Assembly (NCBI GenBank): GCA_949987705.1
Contig: OX465284.1
Coordinates: 65,829,470 to 65,893,469, forward strand
Origin: Thereva unica
Lineage: Eukaryota > Arthropoda > Insecta > Diptera > Therevidae
Direction: 5' to 3'
DNA: 64,000 nt
Under the pieces are notes generated by a model. That model was given only the letters and a program-made list of their open reading frames with translations. It made no database searches and was not told the origin of the DNA. Position 1 is the stretch's first letter, and every line of letters begins with the position of its first letter. The translations under genes were made by a program, and so were the position numbers. Positions 31,940 to 43,950 of this stretch are shown one piece after another.

Positions 31940-32335
31940 AATAAAGCGAAAGAGGCCGCAACCCAACCACATGATCAGATGTTCTTATGTGGTAAATTAA
32001 CCTTAAGCAATCCTTGAATGCAACTTTGAGACGCTGACGGCAGGATGAGTCGAACGATATGTATATGAGAGAGCCGTAGAGGAAATGTGGCAGGATGAGG
32101 GACTTCATGAGCCGGATAAATGAGGATAAAAGATTGGAATAGAGCCAAAGGTTGCGTAGTGTTCCATATATCTTCGAGAGCATAAGTGAAACATTTTCGC
32201 AACCAGAAAGTTGGAGTAGATAACAATTCCAAGATTATTGACACAGTCAAGAAAAGGAAGGAAAATATTAATGAGTAAAAGAGACGATACGTTTCCAAGG
32301 GACAGAGATGACCAACGTTGCCAAATGTTTCCCCG
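31940..32335 (-). mobile_element. LINE fragment (reverse transcriptase C-terminus)
   Basis: In two frames the minus strand encodes DCVNNLGIVI then MLSKIYGTLRNLWLYSNLL, LPHFLYGSLIYISFD and FKDCLRLIYHIR. These are the region after the catalytic domain of Jockey/CR1-group proteins. It differs from the other LINEs here. Both ends are truncated. Confidence 0.7.
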
Positions 32336-32892
32336 AGAGACCACTTGATTCGATTTTCAAAACCACCAGAAAACTACTAAATTATTTTCCTCTTCGCCAA
32401 AAATAACTAGATATTCCACTTATTCTGAAGTTCCTTAAACTTAATGGTTGAAAGGCGCTGTTTAAGCGGAAATAATCACACTAATTCAAAAAAAATTTCA
32501 CAAAATGCTAGAAAAGATCAACATTTTAATAGTAGAATCAACATTACTGCTTTAAGCAATTATCATTACACCCTGGCATTACTTGCCGAACTGCGTAAGT
32601 TCGAACAAATTGGAATAATGGAATTCCATTCCACTGAGCTTTTGCATTTCTAACTTGTGGCGAAAAAACATCAACCATATCAAGTACGTACTGAACATGA
32701 ACTGAATTTTAGCCGGCATTCCACTTCCACATTTTCTGGGCATTCCACTAGGTATGTCATGAACGACGTTAATATAAAAGTGGACACCTGAGGTTAGACT
32801 TTCACTTATACAATGTTCATGCTGCTAAAGACTCTCAACATCGGTGCTCGAATCGGAAAAAAATAGTACTGAAAAATAAAAAAAAAAATAAA
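32336..32892. other. Gene-free stretch
   Basis: AT-rich. No coding or repeat assignment. Confidence 0.4.
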
Positions 32893-33359
32893 AAAACATT
32901 TTTAAGAAACTCTTTTCTTTACCTTAATATATTGATCAGTTGTGAACACAAAATTAATATAAATACTAAAAAAATCGACTAAAAGATAAAAAATAAGAAG
33001 ATTTTAAACAATATAAACTTTTAAATCAAAATGGAAAAAATCTCACACATTCCTTAAAGAAAAGCGTGGGGTGCGTTTTTATGAAACAAAATGCTCAATT
33101 AGTGAAAATTCGTAGCTGTCTGAAATGTTAAAATGTACTCACGGCAGTCATGTTTTTTTAAGTTCAGGTTGGTATGGGCGCCCCACGCTTTTCTTTAAGG
33201 AATGTGTGAGATTTTTTCCATTTTGATTTAAAAGTTTATATTGTTTAAAATCTTCTTATTTTTTATCTTTTAGTCGATTTTTTTAGTATTTATATTAATT
33301 TTGTGTTCACAACTGATCAATATATTAAGGTAAAGAAAAGAGTTTCTTAAAAATGTTTT
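32893..33359. repeat. Near-perfect long inverted repeat
   Basis: The arm 32893-33071 (about 179 bp) is matched without visible mismatch by the reverse complement of 33181-33359, separated by about 110 bp. The inner edges read AAAGCGTGGGG and CCCCACGCTTT. Outside the arms, A-rich and T-rich tracts continue the complementarity loosely to about 32865 and 33386. There is no open frame. It could be a young foldback element or a hairpin-RNA locus. Confidence 0.9.
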
Positions 33360-33389
33360 TTTCTTTTTTTTATTTTTTACTTTTAAGTA

Positions 33390-33772
33390 ACGAATAGCGT
33401 TAATTAATACGTTACAATTTCCAAACTTTTAATTAGATTATCATGTTAAATAAGGAAACTTTTTTACATGTTTTGTATTTGTTTCTTTACAACAGTTCTC
33501 AAGTGCAGCCCAAAAATGCACAATTTGATGACCCCTCAAAAATCTAATAGCGCTCTACGTTTTTTTTTACATTTTGAAAGGTAGTGTGCTCGCGTATACT
33601 GGCTGGAGCAATAAAAACTAAAAACTGGAAACATATTTTTTTGCATCTTTTTAAATCATATTTTTATTTGCTATTGGTAGCTATGTTATGTCTTCCGCCA
33701 TTTTTTAGTGAACGCCATGTTTGATTTAAAACGACGTCATACAGTTTACTTTCTTACTCACTTTAATACACT
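33390..33772. other. Gene-free stretch
   Basis: AT-rich, no gene. A first CCGCCATTTTTT word occurs at 33695, just ahead of the tandem repeat. Confidence 0.4.
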
Positions 33773-34130
33773 TTCATTTGATATCCATACCGAGAGCGAA
33801 ATAAATAAAAGGGTAAACCGCCATTTTGTGTTGGCCGCCATTTTGAATTGAAATGACGGGACACAGACAACAGTATTCTAATTGTCACTCCCTTCCATTT
33901 GATACCCATGCCGAGCGCGTTTTAAAGAAAAATTGATCCTCTGTTTTGTGTTGGCCGCCACTTTTATGCAGCCATTTTTCTACCGCCATTTTGAATTTAG
34001 GATGACGCTAATTGTATTCAACTTGTTATAACTTTTCATTTGATACCCATATCGAACGAGTGGCTTGTAAAGAAAAATGTAATCCGTCATATTTTTTTGG
34101 CCGCCATTTTTAATTTGGGACTATCATTTT
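33773..34130 (+). repeat. Degenerate tandem repeat with GCCGCCATTTT words
   Basis: Three units start CATTTGATAYCCAT (33775, 33896, 34036), continue CCGAGCG, TAAAGAAAAAT and GTGTTGGCCGCCATTTT, and have a period of about 120-140 bp. CCGCCATTTT or AGCCATTTT words fall near 33695, 33818, 33836, 33970, 33983 and 34102. The units differ by indels, so the array is old. Confidence 0.75.
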
Positions 34131-35984
34131 CGTGTGTTTTCGTCGGAAATACACATGTCTGTTAATTTTTACCAATTTTTATTGAAGGGAAGTGAATTTT
34201 AAGACTCTACATTGAGTAGAACGAATAATTCCAAGCATTTTTTATTAAAAATCGTTTTTTGTTACTCAACAACAAAATCAACAACAAAAAATGTAACAAA
34301 ATGTCATATTCGTGTATTGTCATCGGGAATATGTATGCCTGCAAAGTTTCATCCATTTGCATTGAGTAAAAGGCGGTTAAATTAACATTACAAGATTTGA
34401 TGCTCCGAAGTGAAAGTAAAGAAAAGAGTTTAAAAAGGCCGGACGATTATTCAAATCGAGTTACTCCTGAAGCTACAGAGCTTCATACGCAAATTTGTTG
34501 GAGTTTTTTGTGTCATTACACATCAGAAGGTGGATTTCACGCTACTGTTCTTCAACTTTGACAATAAACTCTTGGTTTTTATTAAATAGAATCATTAGGT
34601 CAGCAGTAATTGATGTGTTTTTATGGTTTAGTGCATGGGCAACACTAATTTTGTTCATTTGTAAATTTTCCTCTTATCACCAAAAACTCACACTAGCCAC
34701 TAGATACGATTTCTTCCCTAAAGTCCTTCCTAAAGTCAAATCTAAACCACTAGTTCTAGTGGTAAAACCGACTAAATCCGACTAAAAATTCTCTGGCAGT
34801 TTGCCCAAGAATGGGGTAAAACACGAACACTTCGAACGATGTCCATGATTTTTGCGAATTCGGGGCTCCATCGTCGAATTTGGAGTATCCATTTTTTTCA
34901 ATATTCTTCATGGCCATGTCCCGTTTCAATACTTTTTTGAACATCATCAACAATCGAGGAACTTTTCGTGTACTGCTTCCAAATCGATTTTCAAAAATTC
35001 CCCCTTCTTCTGTCTTCTGAAAGATTTTTGAGCAATTTCAAAATGGATGGATGCATAAAACCCAAGTAGACGCCTTAAAAGGAAATCTTTTGTAAACTTC
35101 TTTTCCTAAACCCATCAGAAAGGCTTTGCAAGTCATCCTAAAGTCATCGATTTTTCGGACTGGAAATTCGGGTTTTGTTTAATTCAGGGATGGCAAAACA
35201 GGCCCAAGACCCAATTCCCTGAGAGGAACCCAATTTTTGTGGTTGCTTGCTGTCTGCATGAAAAACTGTGAATCTTCATCTTCAAGGACTTCGAGATTGA
35301 TTCGCCTGAGGCATGTTTAGAGGAGAGAAAGAGTGCAAGAGAGAGTCATATTTTTGTATGCAAGAGTACTTTTAAAAATCATGTCGATCTGATAAAATGT
35401 ATAGAAATACGTATTGCTGTCGACAGCTCCTGGAAAAAAGGCATAATACGTAAAAAATTGTATATCAGCAAGGTGGTAATACTATTAATCATTATGTTGT
35501 TCCATCTCCGCGAATAATCGGTGGTTCTGATGATAATTTAAACGAAGAATATATTAAAAAAACAAACTAAACCTAAGTTAAACAATGAACAAAAAGAAAT
35601 CTGCCAACGAAGTCATCAACAGTGTCAATACGGGTGAAAAAAAACGGTGTATATTTTTTAGACGCGCCGCTGGCAAGACTTTCTAAATCAATCTAATATT
35701 AGCCAAAAAACGTGCAGATAACTAGAACTAGATTCCTGCAATAGGTCGATCGAATAGTTTCGGCAAATACAGCATCATTAATGGTACCGTGCCGTGTTTT
35801 TGAAACCAATCGATTATTAGATTGGTTAGACTTAAATGATCTTGCAGAAAGTTAATAGGTGGACCCGAATCTACGCTTCTGCCAAGAAATTCTTCGCAGT
35901 CTTTTTTGTATGTCATAATACTTGTTTCAAAAATTAGATTTTTGATTTGGAGTAATGTATACTGCTATCATAACTTTTAAATTT
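34131..35984. other. Gene-free stretch
   Basis: 1.85 kb without supported genes. Frames at 34495-34785 and 34756-34953 lack domains. CACTAGTTCTAGTG (34748-34761) is a short palindrome. Confidence 0.45.
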
Positions 35985-36870
35985 AGACTGTTTCACAGAG
36001 CTAGCCTCTCAACCGTTCAAACTTGAATCTGGAGTTCCCTAAGCTCCATTTTAGGCCCCAAGTTTTTCAATATATTTATACACGACTTCCCCCACAAAAT
36101 TCCCCTTCTTAACAAAACTTGCATATAATACGCTGACAACGCACTTGTTTGCAATATACATAAGTCTCAAAGAAGAACTCCTAACACACGTCAACAAAAT
36201 AATAGATAAATGGAACGTAGAAATCTCTCTTTCAGGAATCCCTCAGGTAAAGGACGTAGAAAACACTCTGGAAAATAATCATTAATGGTCACCCAATTAC
36301 ACCCAAATATTATAGGAAGTACCTGGGAGTCCAGATGCATCACAGATTCATGTGGAACCCACACGTAAGACTCAAACTGAAAAACGCCCGTATAATAGTA
36401 GCAAGCCTAAAGCCGTTAATGAAATCTAAGACACTTCCAACAGAAACTAAAATCTTGCTCTAATAATATAATAGTAGCAAGCCTAAAGCCGTTAATGAAA
36501 TCTAAGACACTTCCAACAGAAACTAAAACCTTCCTCTATAAGACAATAGTACTACCAGAACTAACCTAAGCCTTCCCCGTACGGTGTCCAATATCCCCAA
36601 CGGTGGCGAATAAGTTACAGGTTTTCGAAAAGAAAATACTTAGGCACTGTACCTTTCTCTATATTGCATCGGAAAATAAATGGCATGCCAACAACCCAAT
36701 ATATTAATAGGCGAAAATTACACCAATCCTGATATACATACTCCATCTAATGCAAAGCAGACTTCGCAATCATATCCCCGAATGAATAGGTAAGAATAAT
36801 AGCGAGTGAAGGCATTATGAAAGCGGCAGAGATACCGAGCAAACTCACGCCAAACGAAATATAAATAAAT
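35985..36870 (+). mobile_element. Jockey-like LINE fragment, heavily decayed
   Basis: In one frame 36025-36170 reads SILGPKFFNIFIHDFPHKI and then, across a stop, YADNALVCNIHKS: motif B and a mutated YADD box (last D replaced by N). Further on, RKYLGVQMHHRFMWNPHVR and LKNARIIVASLKPLMKSKT follow the order of Jockey-type proteins. Stops and shifts are frequent. It ends in AAATAAATAAATA (36859-36871). It carries an internal 76-bp duplication. Confidence 0.75.
36391..36542. repeat. 76-bp tandem duplication in LINE fragment
   Basis: TATAATAGTAGCAAGCC through AAACTAAAAYCTT is present twice with a period of 76 bp (36391 and 36467), with only a few differences. Confidence 0.88.
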
Positions 36871-36958
36871 AAATAGTTAACTTTAATCACCCTAAAACAT
36901 CAGCCTACGGGCGAACTAGAAATTAAGTATGCTGGTAAAATAGCTATGACATATGTAA

Positions 36959-37113
36959 AGGCCCCCGTACACGGTCAAATTGGATGTACAACCAGATTTT
37001 CATCAAACCCATAAGCCCAACGTATTTTGATCGGCCGACCGGCCGACAATCGATAGTTTTGGTTGTACATCCGCCCTTCGATGTACATCCAATTTGACCG
37101 TGTATGGGGGCCT
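36959..37113. mobile_element. 155-bp MITE with TAA duplication
   Basis: Left end AGGCCCCCGTACACGG and right end (reversed) AGGCCCCCATACACGG continue together through TCAAATTGGATGTACA. TAA flanks both sides (36956-36958, 37114-37116). The centre holds GGCCGACCGGCCGAC and a second inverted copy of GGATGTACAACCA. It is non-coding and PIF/Harbinger-like by duplication length. Confidence 0.8.
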
Positions 37114-37174
37114 TAAGTCAGCGATACAAAAATAAAAGCACAGCCAGTTTGTTACGGCTAATCTATTTGTGCCT

Positions 37175-37440
37175 TAAGCACTACGAATCTTCCTATGCCC
37201 ACAAAAACCCAAACTCTTACTTAGCTGAAGACTTTGACATGTAATTTATTTCCCTCCATAGCCTCGGCTTAAAACCCCCTCACCCGTCGACATCGTGAAC
37301 CGGCATCAGCTACGAATTTTCATATGCCCATATTAATGATATTCTCCGTGTGCATGAGGAATGGGAGTTGAAATGCTTGCCCTCCATTGCCTCCACCCCT
37401 TCGCTCATATCCTCCGAGCGCGCCTTCTCGGATTCCTGTG
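37175..37440 (+). repeat. Diverged tandem duplication, about 130-bp period
   Basis: CTACGAATCTTCCTATGCCC (37180) recurs as CTACGAATTTTCATATGCCC (37311), and CTCCATAGCCTC (37255) as CTCCATTGCCTC (37382). The order is kept, the rest diverged. Confidence 0.5.
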
Positions 37441-40400
37441 TTGCGCATTCCTGTGTTGCGAATTCCTCAAAATTTACTCTCATAATATTTTCAAAACGCG
37501 CCTAAAGAAGTATAACTTCAAAAACTCACTATCTGGAAAAGTATACGATCTAGGTCGTTCTTGTGTATGTAACGTTTTTAGGTAATTCTTTGGTGTATCA
37601 GAAAAGAGAGAAAAATAAAATGGTTAAATATGTATTTTTTTGAGAAAAATGGTACAAAATAAAGAATTTCGGATGGTTTAGATGCAAAATATCGATGCTA
37701 AACCTACATACACATCTCCTAAACGAAGACACTCTAGTTTCAGTTCCGAATTATACCGAGCACAATTACATAAAAAAACAAGTTTTGACATGTTGCTCAG
37801 CGATAATCGGCAGTACATTTGAAACTTCTCAAAACGCATTATCGTAATCACTCTTTAGCTCAGTGGATAGTGCCGATATTCCCAGGAATCACCCCTTAAC
37901 AGATTACCATTTAAGTCTGAGACACCCTGTATATTATGTACATTTTTGTATTTCCAGTGTCGTGCGGGCGATATTTGTGCAAGCTGCACAGGGCGTCAAC
38001 ACGAAACGACGAAATACGAAAACGAGAGACAGACCTGTGGAGGATCAAATTAGTGTTAGTAGTGTCGCCACGATAAAAACATAACATCACATTTTAATGC
38101 TGCCGATGTTCGTCACAAGCCGGAATGTATTTTTTCAATCTTGTTAGTGGCCCCAATGTGTGAATTTTTGAGCTGCGCATTCGTGCCACATTTTGCAAAA
38201 TCAGAGACATTTTTTGACGGGGTTTTTTTTTTGGAAAAATGGGGGAAGTTATGTATAGGCACCAAATTTTCCCAACATTGCAAAATTGGGCGAGATTTCA
38301 GGCGAATGTTAAATAAATAATAATAACTTTTATTGTAAAAGGCGCCATCAAAATTTCATTTTTTGCTCGAAATTGTTTTTCACATTCATTTTGGCGCCCC
38401 TTGCCTCTGACCCTTAAGCGACCGCTCCACTCGCTATACCAGTGTACGCCATCTCCTCTTCATCTACCCGAAGACACCCCTTAGTCTATCCTATCCTTCA
38501 CAAATCCTCCGTGTTAAGCTTATTAATAGGAATTGCATCATGGCAAGTAAGACATGATTGATCAATAGTGCAGAATTCGGTAGTTTTTAGTAATTGTTTC
38601 ATCTGCACTCCGTGTGAAGCTGAAATAGACCACAAAGCTCCTGTATGGTCACCACACAGCATCTCAATTGCAACATTATCATGCTAATCACCCTTCAGAG
38701 GAGAATTAATATGTCCCATATCCAATGGCGGATTTCGATTCGTTAGATTATCGATTATTGCTGGAGCACAGCACAAATTTATTCAAAAATTTTGACTTAA
38801 ACTGAAAACACGCCAACTCCACGTGGATAACAACGAAAGCATGAAAAGTTTTCAGGTGGCAAAGTTGAGCAATGAACTACGAATAAAATACAATATGTTG
38901 GTCAGTAGAATATTGATGATTGTGGAATGAACTTCGTCGTGCAGCTTTCGCTATTCGTTTTAAATCTATAATGAAAAGAATGAAAATGTCGTTACAGTTT
39001 CCTAGCGAGATAAAAATTGTTGGCTGGTTTTTTCGAATGTACATAGTTAGTTAAGTTCGGAAGTGTCCTCAAACCCCTATAAAACCCAGCCTAATTTTTA
39101 TTCAAATCGCATTTAAAATATTCTCAAATATACTCACACACACACACACTTACTCATGCTCCCCTGAGCTACAATCATTCCAATTTTAAGCATGCAAATT
39201 GGCCAACCCATCCTCTAGGTGTACTACAATAAATTGCCACGATTCGACGTAAAATTCATCTCAAATCACGGCACTTTTATGTATTTTTTGGTAGTTATTT
39301 CATTCAGGATCATCCTTATCCGAAAGTTTAATTAACCTTTCTGCAACACTATCACCCATCAAGTTGGCTTCCTTCCTCGCCGCAGCTTTCAAAGGATAGT
39401 ATCCGTCTGTCTGTCACTGTCACAGAAAAGTTTTTCAGTTAATCTCTCTTATCACTGGTAATCAAAATAGTTCAGGTTGAAGCTAGCCTCGCATTCTATG
39501 TCCTTTTTGGCTCTTTGTGCATGTGTAGGTGTGCATCCAATTGTAGATGGCATGATTGCATGCGGCTTTTTGGAATTGTTGCGGCTGCGATGCTTTTGAG
39601 AGCAGGAAAATTCTATTAAAACCTGTCACACATTGACCACCCTAGTTATGGTCGGGTTTCGCTTGCATCGGTTTAATGGAGTTTTCCCACCAGTTCGGAG
39701 CCTTTTAGTTTTGATGAATAGCTCTTGTGTAAAAAGTGTGAGTATTTTTTTGAAAAGCAGCAGGTTTTAAGAGGAATTACATTGGTTTTGAGTGCTTCTG
39801 AGTCAGATGTAGTACTTTGGGGAAAATGAGCCTTTGGTCTACTTGGTAATACGTGGAACTCTCAAACAACACTGTAAGCTTCCTAGCACCTGCATCCTTC
39901 AAATGAAATTCATAAGGGGTCACCATTTGTCTCCTAAAGCGTTTAGGAAGTCTTTCAAAATATTCATGTCCTTCCCAAACTAAAGAAACTTAATTTTATG
40001 GATGTTTTGAAGAAAGTGCATTCTAGAAATTGAATTCGCAAACTAATTTGATTGTTTTAAGCAGCTTTGGTTGCTCTAGATATCTCTTCTTCTGCATCTC
40101 TATCTCTATCAGATCCAAAGCATAAAAGCAGTACCGTCGGCTAAGAATTGTTTCTATTGGTTTACGCTGGTTACGTGACAAGAAAAGCAGCAGACAGTTC
40201 TGCCATGACAAATTGATATTTTAGGGTGCATTTTTAAGTATTTATGTTTAAATTTCAGTTATGAATTGGAATATTATATCCTGTAACAAGTTTGCGATGA
40301 TGCATATTCTGCAGAAGTGGAAGTTTGGCGAGGGCGGAATATGCCATTCAAAACGTGTTGCAAGCTGTAACGCCTCTAAAATAGGATTTTTGTAAAGAAA

Positions 40401-40472
40401 AACGTACCTTCCTAATGTACAGCTATTGTCAAAAATATAATCTATAAGGCACTGCAAGTTATTTTAGCACCT
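37441..40472. other. Gene-free stretch
   Basis: 3 kb with no supported gene. It holds a 15-bp doublet ATTCCTGTGTTGCG (37430-37458), ACACCCTGTAT at 37922-37932, a (CA)n run at 39137-39149, and a mixed-composition part (39250-39720) with no repeat match. Confidence 0.45.
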
Positions 40473-41110
40473 CTTCTTCTTCTTCCATTGCTCTACAACC
40501 CAATGGCCAAAGCTCGAGGCCTCCATCAGCTTCTTCCTTTAGACATCTCTCTGCTCCGCAGCTTGTCTCCAGTTTCTTGTGTTGAGCAGTTTTGCTGCAT
40601 TAACGATGTCTTCCCACCTTGACCGTGGTTTGCCAACTGCTTTTTTGGGTATCTTTGAGTCATCCATTCTTTGGACATGACCGGCCCATCGTAAACGCAG
40701 TAGCTTTGCATGGGTTGAAAGTTTACACTCTTTGTATAAGTCGAACAATTCGTGAATGTAGCGTATTCTTCATGCATTGCCTTCATTGATTGAGCCTTAT
40801 ATCCTTCGGAGAACCTTCCTGTCAAATATATCCACCTTATCGGCGGATTTCTGGGAGATATAGTCCATGCTTCACATCCATACGTAGCTACTGTACGTAT
40901 GACGGTTTTGTAGACTCTTATTTTGGTTTTTCTGGATGTCTCTGGATTTCATTACTAGCAATAGTGAGAGGTATGTTCTGTTTGTGGCGTTTATTCTTCT
41001 TTGTACGTCTATCGTTTCATCGTTGTCTTCGCTGACTGTGGACCCCAGTAGTTAAATTCGTTTATCCGTTCGAGGTTATTTCCCCCCCAGGTGGTGTTGT
41101 AATATGTTCT
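40473..41110 (-). mobile_element. RTE-type LINE, copy D (5' truncated)
   Basis: The GAA tail is TCTTCTTCTTCTTCC at 40473-40487. Matches copy A from its 3' end to about its base 1690-1700, encoding LRLRWAGHVQRMDDSKIPKK with a small deletion after it. Like copy C it ends at or just past the internal GAA tract. Confidence 0.87.
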
Positions 41111-41186
41111 TGTTCTTTCCACTCGTGAAATTTGCGACGTTTCCACATAATTCAAAAATTAATGAGGCTATGCGAAGTTAATTTTA

Positions 41187-41605
41187 GGCTGCGTTCGCAT
41201 GGGCTGCATGCCGTACGACAAAAGCTTTTAATGCTCTATGATTGGCCAAGAAAATATATCTGTCTGCACACATGTTTTCTCTCTCGCACAGCATTGCTGA
41301 AAAATAGAACAAGGGAAAATTCCTTGTTCATGCGGCAAAACCACGGAATTAGTGATGTTTCGATTCGAGAGATGTTTAAAGTGATTTCACATTTTGACAT
41401 CAACATAACATAATTTCCCATTTCCCTTTTTCAAAATCACAAACCAGCTGATTTTTGACAACTAGCACATGCACCCATATTAACGAGGACATGCATCTAT
41501 GCGGCAAGCTTTATGCAGCCTCTTACGAAAATTTCCGAATAATACCAGAAGGTAAGCCGAAATCAAGCTTTTACCGTGCGGCATGCCGTCCATGGGAACG
41601 CGGCC
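41187..41605. mobile_element. 419-bp MITE with TTA duplication
   Basis: Left end GGCTGCGTTCGCATGG and right end (reversed) GGCCGCGTTCCCATGG stay alignable over about 44 bp through GCATGCCG and AAAAGCTT, flanked by TTA (41184-41186, 41606-41608). There is no transposase frame. PIF/Harbinger-like. Confidence 0.78.
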
Positions 41606-41608
41606 TTA

Positions 41609-43499
41609 TGCGACGCTTGCATATTTGCCAGAAATAAGTTAGGTTATGCGATGGATAATGATGATCTCACACATTCAAACTTAAAAAAATGTAATTGTGT
41701 GAGGTTTTTTACAAACAAATTAATAACTCTTTTGTAAACCGGGGCTCCAATGACAAATACTTATAATATGTATGAATGATTAAATGAAATTACTCTTTAA
41801 ATACAGTTTAAGGTTTTGGTATCATTATAGCTAATGTTACCATAATTAACTATATGTTTATTAACATTATATCTACTATCACTAAAAGTAGCAGCAGCAA
41901 CATAAGCTGTTCATAAGCGGTGACAGATTTAAAATTCGAATAGTTTTACCTTTGCGCGGAAGTCATCATCAACAGTGAAATTTTTACCACAAGAAGAAGA
42001 AAAAGAAAAAAAGGTGTGATTATTCAATCATTATGCAAGTAAGACTCGAAAAAAGCATAACATAAGAGGGCAGCATGTCTACATCTCCGTATAAAACTCT
42101 CTGCACATTAATGCTACCCTTTGCCATGAACAGCCATTGTTCGTTGAGTAAATAGCATCTTATTTCAAACGCACATTTTAAAACTGCACAAATGAGTTCC
42201 TTTTTCAATTGCACTAGAACTAAATTGTAAATAAAGCTCTTTTCCTAAAAATCTGGGGATCTAAAAGGAATTTTCCATATTCAAAAATTAATTTTGACGT
42301 TTGCATAATATTTAAAAATAAACAGTTTTTGTGTACATATTTCATATGAGTTTGTGTAGGTAAAGTTCAGAAATTTGGTACAGCGTAACGTTTATACGAA
42401 ATATTAGTTTATCTTCAATTCCAAAATAAAATACCGGCATGTCATTTTCGTCAATTTTAACACTATACATACATATACATATTAGTAGGGAGTCCAACCT
42501 ATTCCTAATTAAATAATTTGATAAAAGATGCCGCTGCAACTTTTTTTTAAATTCTATTATTTTCTATAATTCAATAATTGAGTAGTTAATTTAAAGAAAA
42601 AATAGCCTAGCGAAACATATTAGATTGTTTATTATTGGAATATCAGTTTTTCGTTTTTTTTTCTTTAATTTATAATTCATCTTCTTGGATAATGAGAAAC
42701 TAATGTCACCACTAGTAGTCATTCCTAGTGATGGTGATCTTTTAGAAAAATAAATCGATTCTCGGAAATCGATTTTTCGAATAAGGAAATCGATTCATCA
42801 AAAAAATCAGTTAAAATGAGATCGTTCCTCCAAAATCATTTTATAAATGTGTTTCATTTAATATAATATGAACAAAAATAAATGAGGAATAATGGAAGTT
42901 TGTTAGAAATATTTTAAATGAAACAAACTATAGACAACTTATGCCAATTTATAGTTTGTTTGTAGTCTTCATAACAATTGCAGATTACTGTTAAAGCATA
43001 AGAGCTAACTAGAACGGAAAAAATATCACTCAAATAAACTGTTACATAATTGCTGCATCTCGATAAATCATATTATAATGTACAACAAAGAAACAAAAAA
43101 AGAAATTAGCAAAAGAAAATATTTTCCCTTTTAGCTTTGTGTGCGAATCTGCCTCACAATTGATGCAGAAGATTCTAGTGCAGTTGCCTTGGTGAGGAGG
43201 CTAGCCTCATAAGGCGCACAACTCATTGCCGGAGCATCGTAAAGCGGTGTGACCAATTCGTTGGAATTTACGACATCACATGAGATTTAGGATGAACTCG
43301 TGGACTTTTACCAATTCGAACCCAATTTTAATCTTATTAAAGTCAAAAGTGAGGAAAATAAGACCGATAGGAGTATCTTTATCCCCATCTTTCCTGGTAT
43401 GGATTATGACGACAGTCTCATTATATTTAGATAGTCCGTCACCTAGATCCTAGATCGGGCTCGCGTATTATAAAATGAGTCCACCCAATTTTAGAATAC
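41609..43499. other. Gene-free stretch
   Basis: Very AT-rich and without supported genes. A near-palindrome TCACCACTAGTAGTCATTCC... (42707-42740) and several AAATCGATT words lie at 42750-42800. The segment 43285-43440 has one long open run (DELVDFYQFEPNFNLIKVK) in frame with the LINE scrap that follows and may belong to it. Confidence 0.4.
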
Positions 43500-43950
43500 G
43501 CGTGCCCGATCAAAGATCCTATTTACCAAATAAGCAGTAGTAGGTTTGAATCAGTGCAGAAGAAATTTCTACTCTTTGGTCGGGAAAAATCGATACGATT
43601 CGCGGGATTTCCAAAGCCTACCGTCCTACGCGGACAGTCTCAAAGTGTTGGATCTCAAGCCGCTGTTTAAAAGGCGTAAGTTGCTTATTTCATGCTGTAC
43701 CTTGGATGTTTTAAACGATAAGATCAAAGTTCAGTTTCTGTCAGACAGGATCCAAGTTAACGACGAGGTCCGACACATTAGGCATACAAAAATGCTTAGA
43801 GAATATTCTCATAGGTCCGAGTATGGAAACGAAAGAGTCCATTAACAGATGTTGTATGATTTTTAATGGCCACAGTCTTCTCCGTGGAATTAGCAAATTA
43901 TCCCCCAAGAAAAAATTATTATCCTTCCTGTCATCCGAATTAGCCTGAGC
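43500..43950 (+). mobile_element. LINE fragment (protein C-terminus)
   Basis: Across two shifts it encodes SSRFESVQKKFLLF, then LPSYADSLKVLDLKPLFKRR, LLISCCTLDVLNDKI and, after another shift, SINRCCMIFNGHSLL ending at a stop near 43947. This is the end of a Jockey/CR1-group ORF2. Confidence 0.75.

Noticed and set aside
33773..34130. CRISPR-like array
   Set aside because: Units are long, diverged and without unique spacers; the DNA is eukaryotic. The hairpin array at 47145-47289 fails for the same reasons.
42700..42800. Regulatory cluster of ATCGAT words
   Set aside because: The words are spaced irregularly in very AT-rich DNA and the palindrome beside them is short and imperfect; not enough to call.
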